A stretch of 64,000 bases of DNA from Amycolatopsis jiangsuensis. Lineage in GTDB: Bacteria; Actinomycetota; Actinomycetes; Mycobacteriales; Pseudonocardiaceae. Shown one piece after another: positions 59,227-64,000 of the stretch. The DNA lies in assembly GCF_014204865.1 (NCBI RefSeq), contig NZ_JACHMG010000001.1, positions 3,684,501-3,748,500 on the forward strand. The letters run 5' to 3'. Below the pieces are notes generated by a model. The model worked only from the letters and a program-made list of their open reading frames with translations, had not been told where the DNA came from and did no database searches. Each line of letters opens with the position of its first letter. Position 1 is the stretch's first letter. The position numbers were made by a program, and so were the translations under genes.

Positions 59227-59259
59227 TCACGACCGGACCGTCCAGTTGTTGTCGCGCAC
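59227..59259 (-). CDS. Micro-cistron 1: VRDNNWTVRS
   Basis: GTG start; core followed by Thr(ACG)-Val-Arg-Ser and TGA. Its SD GGGAGG runs into the TGA of the preceding 48-codon gene, which ends 5 nt before this GTG, so the two should be translationally coupled. Confidence 0.66.
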   Translation of the reverse strand: MRDNNWTVRS

Positions 59260-59264
59260 TGTCG

Positions 59265-59411
59265 TCACCTCCCTTGTCGCAACTGCACTACCGGGTGAGT
59301 AGCACACAAATCCGTCACGGAGAGTGCCAACAGTGACCGCGACAGCCAGCCGGGCCAACGGCCACGATCTGCTGGTCGGTCACAGCTTCGTGGCGTTTTG
59401 TCGTCACGCAC
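59265..59411 (-). CDS. First gene of the array: 48-residue peptide beginning VRDDKTPR
   Basis: GTG 59411 follows GGGGAGGTGACCACT, the same ribosome site as the micro-cistrons. The first codons give V-R-D-D-K where the others have V/M-R-D-N-N, so it is a relative that has lost the Trp and runs on to 48 residues with two Cys, several Trp and basic residues and a hydrophobic centre (WLSRSLLALSV). It leads the transcript and is coupled to micro-cistron 1. No known family is recognised; it could be a precursor peptide or a decayed copy. Confidence 0.55.
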   Translation of the reverse strand: MRDDKTPRSCDRPADRGRWPGWLSRSLLALSVTDLCATHPVVQLRQGR

Positions 59412-59550
59412 AGTGGTCACCTCCCCTGCTCCCCGCCGGGCGTTGGGCTGTCCGGGCGAAAATGCTCCGGCTGATCTCAGAGTCCGGGCAACGGGCAGCA
59501 CACGACGCGCCTCGTCGTTTACGGTAGAAGCCAACCGGGTGAGGTGAAGA

Positions 59551-60837
59551 GTGCGCGGACGAACTGCCGGGTGGTTCACGGGGTGGCGCCTGTGGCAGCT
59601 GCCCCCGCACGTGCGCACTTACGTACTGCTCGTGAACGTCGTCGCGGTCGGCGCGTCGCTGAGCACAGCGTGGCTCGTCCCGGTCACCAGAACCGATCTC
59701 CTGCGCTTCGGGGTGCTCGCCGTGTGCGCGGCGGCCGCGATCGAGGCGACGCGCCACATCGAGCGACAGCGTGAGTACAACCGGGCCGCCACCGTCGCAT
59801 ATGTGGACACCAAGGCCGTCTGGAGCATCGCCGCGGTGATCGCGCTCCCGGCAGTGCTGGCCACGGCGATGGTCGTGTTCACCTACGCGGTCGCGTGGTG
59901 GCGGATCTGGCCCCGCGAACGGCCGGTGCTGCCGCACCGCTGGATCTTCTCCGCCGCGTCCGTGCTGTGCGGTACGCAGGCCGCGATCTGCGTGCTCGCG
60001 CTCGGCATGCATCACTACCCCGGCGTCCTCGCGTCCGGCTTCCTGCCGGGATTGACCGACCTCGCCGTGATCGTGCTCGCCTGCGGTCTGCGCTGGGCGA
60101 TCAACACCGCGCTCGTGATGGCCGCGATCGCGCTGTCGAGCGCGCCGCGGTCGCTTTCGGAGCTGTTCGCCGGCTTCGGCGACCAGCTGCTGGAGGCCGG
60201 CGCGATCGGGCTCGGCCTGGTCACCGCCGCGCTCCTGCTGCTGGCCAACCCACTGCTGCTGGCCGGGGTGGTGCTGGCGCTGGTCGCGTTGCACCGCGGC
60301 CTGCTGCTGACCCAGTTCCAGCGCGACGCCCGCACCGACGTCACCACGGGCTTGGCCACGAAACGCTGGTGGCGCACCGTCGCCGAGCAGTACCTGGACC
60401 GCGCCCGCAGCGGGCAGGGCACGGTCGGTGTGCTGCTGCTGGACCTGGACCACTTCAAGGCGATCAACGACACCTACGGCCATCCGACCGGCGATCTGGT
60501 GCTGCGCGAGATCGCCATCGCGCTGTGCGCGGAGGTGCGCGAGCAGGACATGTGCGGGCGCTGGGGCGGCGAGGAGTTCGCTATCGTGCTGCCGAACGTG
60601 CCCAGCGAGGAGCACCTCGGCCAGCTCGCCGACCGGATCCGCTGCCGGGTGCCCCAGGTCGTGGTGGCACTGCCCGACCGGGACACGGTGATCAGCGACC
60701 TCACCGTGTCCATCGGCTGCGCCCTCTACCCGGCCGAGCACCTCTCCAGCATCGACGATGTGCTCGTCGCCAGCGACACCGCGCTGTACCGGGCGAAACA
60801 GGCCGGCCGCAACCGCGTCGAGCTCGCCACCCGCTGA
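59551..60837 (+). CDS. Membrane diguanylate cyclase (GGDEF)
   Basis: 428 residues from GTG 59551 with GGTGAGGTGAAGA upstream. Seven to eight membrane helices fill residues about 20-260, forming a MASE-like sensor; the GGDEF domain follows with LLLDLDHFKAINDTYGH and the active-site loop GRWGGEEFAIVLP. An RxxD inhibitory site (REQD) sits five residues before GGEEF, so product inhibition by cyclic di-GMP is expected. It makes c-di-GMP from two GTP at the membrane. No EAL domain. Divergent from the micro-cistron array across 139 bp. Confidence 0.93.
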   Translation: MRGRTAGWFTGWRLWQLPPHVRTYVLLVNVVAVGASLSTAWLVPVTRTDLLRFGVLAVCAAAAIEATRHIERQREYNRAATVAYVDTKAVWSIAAVIALPAVLATAMVVFTYAVAWWRIWPRERPVLPHRWIFSAASVLCGTQAAICVLALGMHHYPGVLASGFLPGLTDLAVIVLACGLRWAINTALVMAAIALSSAPRSLSELFAGFGDQLLEAGAIGLGLVTAALLLLANPLLLAGVVLALVALHRGLLLTQFQRDARTDVTTGLATKRWWRTVAEQYLDRARSGQGTVGVLLLDLDHFKAINDTYGHPTGDLVLREIAIALCAEVREQDMCGRWGGEEFAIVLPNVPSEEHLGQLADRIRCRVPQVVVALPDRDTVISDLTVSIGCALYPAEHLSSIDDVLVASDTALYRAKQAGRNRVELATR

Positions 60838-60847
60838 AACCCGCTGC

Positions 60848-61603
60848 TCAGTCCACCAGCGCGCCGCAGCTGATGTTCACCGTGGCTGCCGTCATCGTGC
60901 GGGCCTTGTCCGAGGCGGCGAACGCTGCTGCCGCGCCCACGTCGGCGAGCGTCGCGGCGCGGCCGAGCAGGGTGGGTTCCGCCAGCTCTTCGACAAGTTC
61001 CGCGCGGCCCGGGAAGTCCGCCGGCAGTGTTTCGGGGATGCCGCCGGTGCGCAGGGTCACCGTACGCACGCCGTAGCGGCCCAGCTCGGCGGCCAGCTGA
61101 CGGCGCATGGCCTCCAGCGCGGCGAAGCCCACCTGCAGGCCGCCGACCGAATGACCGCGGACCGGGTCGCCGTCGCCGCCGAAGACCAGGACAACGCCGG
61201 AACCCCGGCGCTTCACGTGCCGGCCGGCCGCCCGCATGGTGAGGAACGTGGTGCGCACGCCGGTGCGCACCGGCTGTTCGTAGTCGGCGAGGGACATTTC
61301 GATCATCGGCGTCCCCTGCACGTCGCCGTGGGTGATCACATTGACCGAGATGTCGAGGCTCCCACCGGCCTCGACGACAGCGTCCGCATGGCCGTCGACG
61401 GCCGATTCGTCCAGCGCGTCCAGCACCGCGACGTCCGCGACGCCGCCTGCCGCGCGAATGTCCGAGGCCACACGCTCCAGCTTGTCGCGGTTGCGCCCGG
61501 TCAGGAAAACCCGCGCACCCTCCTCCGCGAACGCTCGCGCGATCGCCCCGCCGAGCGCGCCGCCACCGCCGTGAACCACCGCGTTCTTGCCTTCAAGCAG
61601 CAT
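60848..61603 (-). CDS. SDR-fold protein lacking the catalytic triad
   Basis: 251 residues from ATG 61603. N-terminal cofactor loop VHGGGGALGGAIARAFAEEG and TGRN are SDR-like. Where SDRs have Ser and YxxxK the sequence reads VFGGDG and GGLQVGFAALEAM, so Ser is Gly, Tyr is Leu and Lys is Phe. Fold and cofactor binding are likely, classical dehydrogenase chemistry is not. Third gene of a three-gene operon, 13 bp after the zinc-free oxidoreductase stop. Confidence 0.88.
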   Translation of the reverse strand: MLLEGKNAVVHGGGGALGGAIARAFAEEGARVFLTGRNRDKLERVASDIRAAGGVADVAVLDALDESAVDGHADAVVEAGGSLDISVNVITHGDVQGTPMIEMSLADYEQPVRTGVRTTFLTMRAAGRHVKRRGSGVVLVFGGDGDPVRGHSVGGLQVGFAALEAMRRQLAAELGRYGVRTVTLRTGGIPETLPADFPGRAELVEELAEPTLLGRAATLADVGAAAAFAASDKARTMTAATVNISCGALVD

Positions 61604-61616
61604 GTCGATTCCTCTC

Positions 61617-62588
61617 TCACCCTTGCGTCGAACGGCGTCCCGCGGAATCGACATCGAGCACGAGGCGAGTTCCGCGCGCTTCGCCGCCTTCGATGCGCCG
61701 GTGTGCTTCGGCCGCGTCCGACAGCGCCAGCCGCTTCACCGCGCGGGGCCGCAGGCCACCGGCGGCGAACCGCTCGTTGACCGTCTTCGCGGCGTCGGCG
61801 AGTTCGGCGGCGGTGGCGTGCGAGATCGCGAACCCGAGCACCGACCGGTCGTGCATGTACAGCTCGCCGGCAGGCAGCACCGGTCGGCTGCGTGGCCCGG
61901 CCAGCAGCACGATCCGTCCGCGCCAAGCCAGCTGTGGCACCACCGCGGCCAGATCGTTCGTGCCGGAGGTGTCCACGTACAGGTCGATATCGCCGGGCAG
62001 TTCGCCGTCGCGGTAGTCGAGTGCTTCGACGGCGCCGAGGGCCCGGCAGTGCGCCAGATCGCGAGCCGAAGCGGTGGCGACCACCCGCGCTCCGGCGTTC
62101 GTGGCGAGCTCGATCAGCGCGGATCCGACGTTGCCGCCTCCGCCGGCCACGACCACGGTCTCCCCGGCACACAGCCGTCCGTGTGTGAACAGCGCGAGGT
62201 ACGCCGTCGCCGCGGGATGCACGACCGCGACGAACTCGGCCGGATCCGCGCCGTCGGGCAGCCGGTACAGCCGCTCGACGGCCACCGCGACCCGCGTCGC
62301 AGCCGCGCCCTGCCGTCCGCCGTGCCCGAGACTGTTGCCCCACACCGGTTCCCCAGCGCTGAACCCGCCGCCATCCTCGGCGACCCGCCCGGCGAAATCC
62401 CGCCCCAGCACCAGCGGCCACGGTCCCGGCACTTCGAACAACCCGCTGCGCACGAAGGTGTCCACCGGATCGACCGCACTCACCGAGACGTCGACCAGCA
62501 CCTCACCTTCACCGCGCACCGGATCGGGCAGCTCGCCGACCCGGATGGTTTCGGCCGGACCCGGTCGCGGGACGAACGCGGCTCTCAC
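61617..62588 (-). CDS. Quinone-oxidoreductase-like MDR protein (zinc-free)
   Basis: 323 residues from GTG 62588, overlapping the preceding stop as GTGA. MDR fold with LGRDFAGRVAEDGGGFSAGEPVWG, substrate channel VHPAATAYLALF and NADPH loop VVAGGGGNVGSALIELATNAGA (quoted in part). The catalytic-zinc Cys and His are missing, so it belongs to the quinone reductase/crotonyl-reductase side of the superfamily. Substrate unknown. Confidence 0.92.
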   Translation of the reverse strand: MRAAFVPRPGPAETIRVGELPDPVRGEGEVLVDVSVSAVDPVDTFVRSGLFEVPGPWPLVLGRDFAGRVAEDGGGFSAGEPVWGNSLGHGGRQGAAATRVAVAVERLYRLPDGADPAEFVAVVHPAATAYLALFTHGRLCAGETVVVAGGGGNVGSALIELATNAGARVVATASARDLAHCRALGAVEALDYRDGELPGDIDLYVDTSGTNDLAAVVPQLAWRGRIVLLAGPRSRPVLPAGELYMHDRSVLGFAISHATAAELADAAKTVNERFAAGGLRPRAVKRLALSDAAEAHRRIEGGEARGTRLVLDVDSAGRRSTQG

Positions 62589-63436
62589 GGCCGTACCGCA
62601 CCCATCGGATTCGGTACCGGCAGACCACCACCGTCGACGACCAGGCGGCCCAACGGCGCCGCCAGCTCCAGCACCCGCTCCACGACCGGCGCGCCGAGCG
62701 CTTCGAGCGGGTCGGCCGCGAGCCGGTCAGTGGTCTCCTCGACAGTCCGGCGGACGTCCTCGCCCGCGGTGGTCAGCCGCCCATCGTCGTCGAGCAGGCC
62801 GCGGGAAACCAGGCGTGTGGTGGCCTCGTCCCATTCCTCGTCGCTCCAGCCACGAGCGCGCTGCACCAGCTCGCGGGTGGTCGCGCCGGTGGCGATGTGC
62901 GTGATGCTCGCTTCGAGACCGGTCAGCCCGGCTGCCACCGACGCCAGCACGTGACCGTCCCCGCGATGCTCGCGCAAGGTGGAGACGGCCAGCCACAGCC
63001 GGGCCAGCGGACGGTCCGGGCGCGGCACCGCGGCCCACGCGGCGGCGAGCGGGCGGCCCGGGAACCGGCAGCCGGCGACGGCCGGTTCCAGCAGCTGTGC
63101 CAGCTCGGTCACCGGAGCCGGGCCGAGCAACCGGTTCAGCGTGGTTTCGACGGCCTCGATCCGGGTGGACAGCACGTCGTCGGGTGCGGCGAAATCCCAC
63201 GCGTCCGGCAGCGCGCGAGCGACCATCCGCGGGGCGAACCCGAAGAACATCGCCGCGACCGGTTCCGGGCCGAGCGGCCCGAGCGGCGCGGCCCGTCCGG
63301 CGAAGTACCCCATCCAGAAACCACGCAGCCCCAACGCTTTCGCGGCTTCGGCAGGTTCGGGGGCGAAGTAGACCACGGCGTGCAGCGGCTCCAGCGCCGT
63401 CCACAGCTGCCGTGCCGGGCTCGGATCGGTCTCCAT
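62585..63436 (-). CDS. SCO6745-like conserved actinobacterial protein
   Basis: 283 residues from ATG 63436. Start LWTALEPLHAVVYFAPEPAE and GFWMGYFAGRAAPLGPLGPE match the uncharacterised SCO6745 family of actinomycetes; the C-terminal half contains a winged-helix-like region (DEATTRLVSRGLLDDDGRLT). First gene of an operon with the two oxidoreductases. Function unknown. Confidence 0.85.
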   Translation of the reverse strand: METDPSPARQLWTALEPLHAVVYFAPEPAEAAKALGLRGFWMGYFAGRAAPLGPLGPEPVAAMFFGFAPRMVARALPDAWDFAAPDDVLSTRIEAVETTLNRLLGPAPVTELAQLLEPAVAGCRFPGRPLAAAWAAVPRPDRPLARLWLAVSTLREHRGDGHVLASVAAGLTGLEASITHIATGATTRELVQRARGWSDEEWDEATTRLVSRGLLDDDGRLTTAGEDVRRTVEETTDRLAADPLEALGAPVVERVLELAAPLGRLVVDGGGLPVPNPMGAVRP

Positions 63437-63464
63437 GCCGCCGACTCTAGGCCGGGCAGACGAC

Positions 63465-63501
63465 GGTGGCCCGCCGTCCCGCGAGGGGACGACGGGCCAC
63501 C
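63465..63501 (-). terminator. Hairpin terminator after the protease gene
   Basis: GGTGGCCCGCCGTCCC (63465-63480) pairs with GGGACGACGGGCCACC (63486-63501) with one imperfect pair and a 5-nt loop, 15 bp after the protease stop. No T-run. Confidence 0.8.
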
Positions 63502-63516
63502 GAAGAGGCGTCGGGC

Positions 63517-64000
63517 TCAGGCGAGCTCGAGGCCGTAGGACTCCAGCTCCAGGGTCAGCGGGTAGAAGTAGCTGGTCTGGGTGTCGCCGCCGGACAGCGT
63601 GCCCAGGCCCTTCTCACCGTCGAACGCCGGGCCGCCCGAGTCGCCGTGGTCGGTCTTCGCGGTGGTGCCGAACTCGTGGTTCAGCACACCCACGTCGAAG
63701 TTGACCGACTCGTCGACCGAGGTGATCTCGCCGCTGCCGCCACCGGTGGTCTGGCCCTGCTTCTCCATCTGCTCACCGACGGTCGGCTCGGCCGCGCTGG
63801 TGATCGCCTGGCCGGTGTTGATCGCGCCCTCACCGGTGCCGTTCGGGCGGGTCAGCAGGCCGGAGTCGGCACCGGGGCAGTCGCTCTCCACGATCTCGGC
63901 GCCGGAGACGTCGCCGCCGGACCAGGTGCCGCCCTCGTTGGTGCAGTGGCCCGCGGTGAGCATCATCGGCTCACCGCCCTTGGTCACGTTGAATCCCAGC
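63517..64000 (-). CDS. Trypsin-like serine protease (S1, streptogrisin-type), N-terminus beyond the right edge
   Basis: About 161 C-terminal residues. Catalytic His in LTAGHC, a candidate Asp in ADSGLL, and Ser in HGDSGGPAFDG; two further Cys (TAGHC and ESDCPG) fit one disulfide. The frame stays open to position 64000, reading LGFNVTKGGEP before the GTG at 63987, so the start lies outside. Relatives are secreted with a propeptide. Ends in a hairpin terminator; the gene upstream is unseen. Confidence 0.92.
   Translation of the reverse strand, partial: LGFNVTKGGEPMMLTAGHCTNEGGTWSGGDVSGAEIVESDCPGADSGLLTRPNGTGEGAINTGQAITSAAEPTVGEQMEKQGQTTGGGSGEITSVDESVNFDVGVLNHEFGTTAKTDHGDSGGPAFDGEKGLGTLSGGDTQTSYFYPLTLELESYGLELA

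Noticed and set aside
58642..59259. CRISPR-like array of short repeats and variable spacers
   Set aside because: The shared core is only about 20 nt and imperfect, spacers vary in length and some are near-identical, no cas genes are present, and the conserved parts are exactly an SD, a start codon and a short reading frame.
58525..59336. Long plus-strand open frames across the array with repeated VQLLSR-type peptides
   Set aside because: They are the reverse reading of the minus-strand micro-cistrons, lack ribosome sites and continue out of the MFS gene.

Overview
The window is high-GC DNA with actinomycete features throughout: GTG and TTG starts are common, genes overlap by GTGA or ATGA, and there are DmdR/IdeR-type iron boxes, a LexA box of the actinobacterial type, an F420-type luciferase-like oxidoreductase, a SARP regulator and PknB-like kinase architecture. 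The gene content fits Pseudonocardiales, most likely an Amycolatopsis-like strain; that placement is inference from content and style.

Region 1 (1-25.9 kb) is an iron-regulated non-ribosomal peptide (siderophore) locus, all on the minus strand. From upstream to downstream it holds an operon of a siderophore-interacting reductase and two FecCD-type permeases behind one iron box (25831-25849), then an operon of MbtH-like protein, Tat-exported multicopper oxidase, a 5-module NRPS of about 6000 residues and a second NRPS running off the left edge, behind another iron box (22777-22795). The first condensation domain resembles that of EntF, which takes an aryl acid. By-eye specificity codes suggest Gly at module 1, Val at module 3 and Thr at module 6; modules 4 and 5 end in epimerisation domains. 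Aryl-acid synthesis genes, a transporter ATPase and a substrate-binding protein are not in the window.

Region 2 (25.9-48.5 kb) is a mosaic of small regulatory and metabolic units: a DesK/DesR-like two-component pair, a Pro/Gln-rich membrane protein, an AraC regulator beside a TauE/SafE exporter, an ArsC-like protein, two acetyltransferases, an azoreductase, a phosphoesterase-polymerase protein related to LigD, an F420-type oxidoreductase, an XRE-cupin regulator, a VOC protein, a dead IS5-type transposase, a coiled-coil/membrane protein pair, a TetR regulator facing a SARP/NB-ARC regulator across a perfect 16-bp palindrome, a DrrAB-like exporter, a membrane-embedded KAP-type NTPase, a hydrolase, and a MarR/glutathionyl-hydroquinone reductase pair.

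Region 3 (49-57.3 kb) holds a YceI protein, about 1 kb without a gene, a sugar-proton symporter, a hypothetical protein, a DinB polymerase with a LexA box at its start and a repeat-expanded frameshifted tail, and a membrane Ser/Thr kinase.

Region 4 (57.4-64 kb) has an MFS transporter, then the most unusual object in the window: a tandem array (58642-59411, minus strand) of ten tiny cistrons, nine of which encode 6-10-residue peptides containing Arg-Asp-Asn-Asn-Trp, each with its own strong Shine-Dalgarno. It faces a GGDEF diguanylate cyclase. The window ends with a three-gene redox operon and a trypsin-like protease cut by the right edge.
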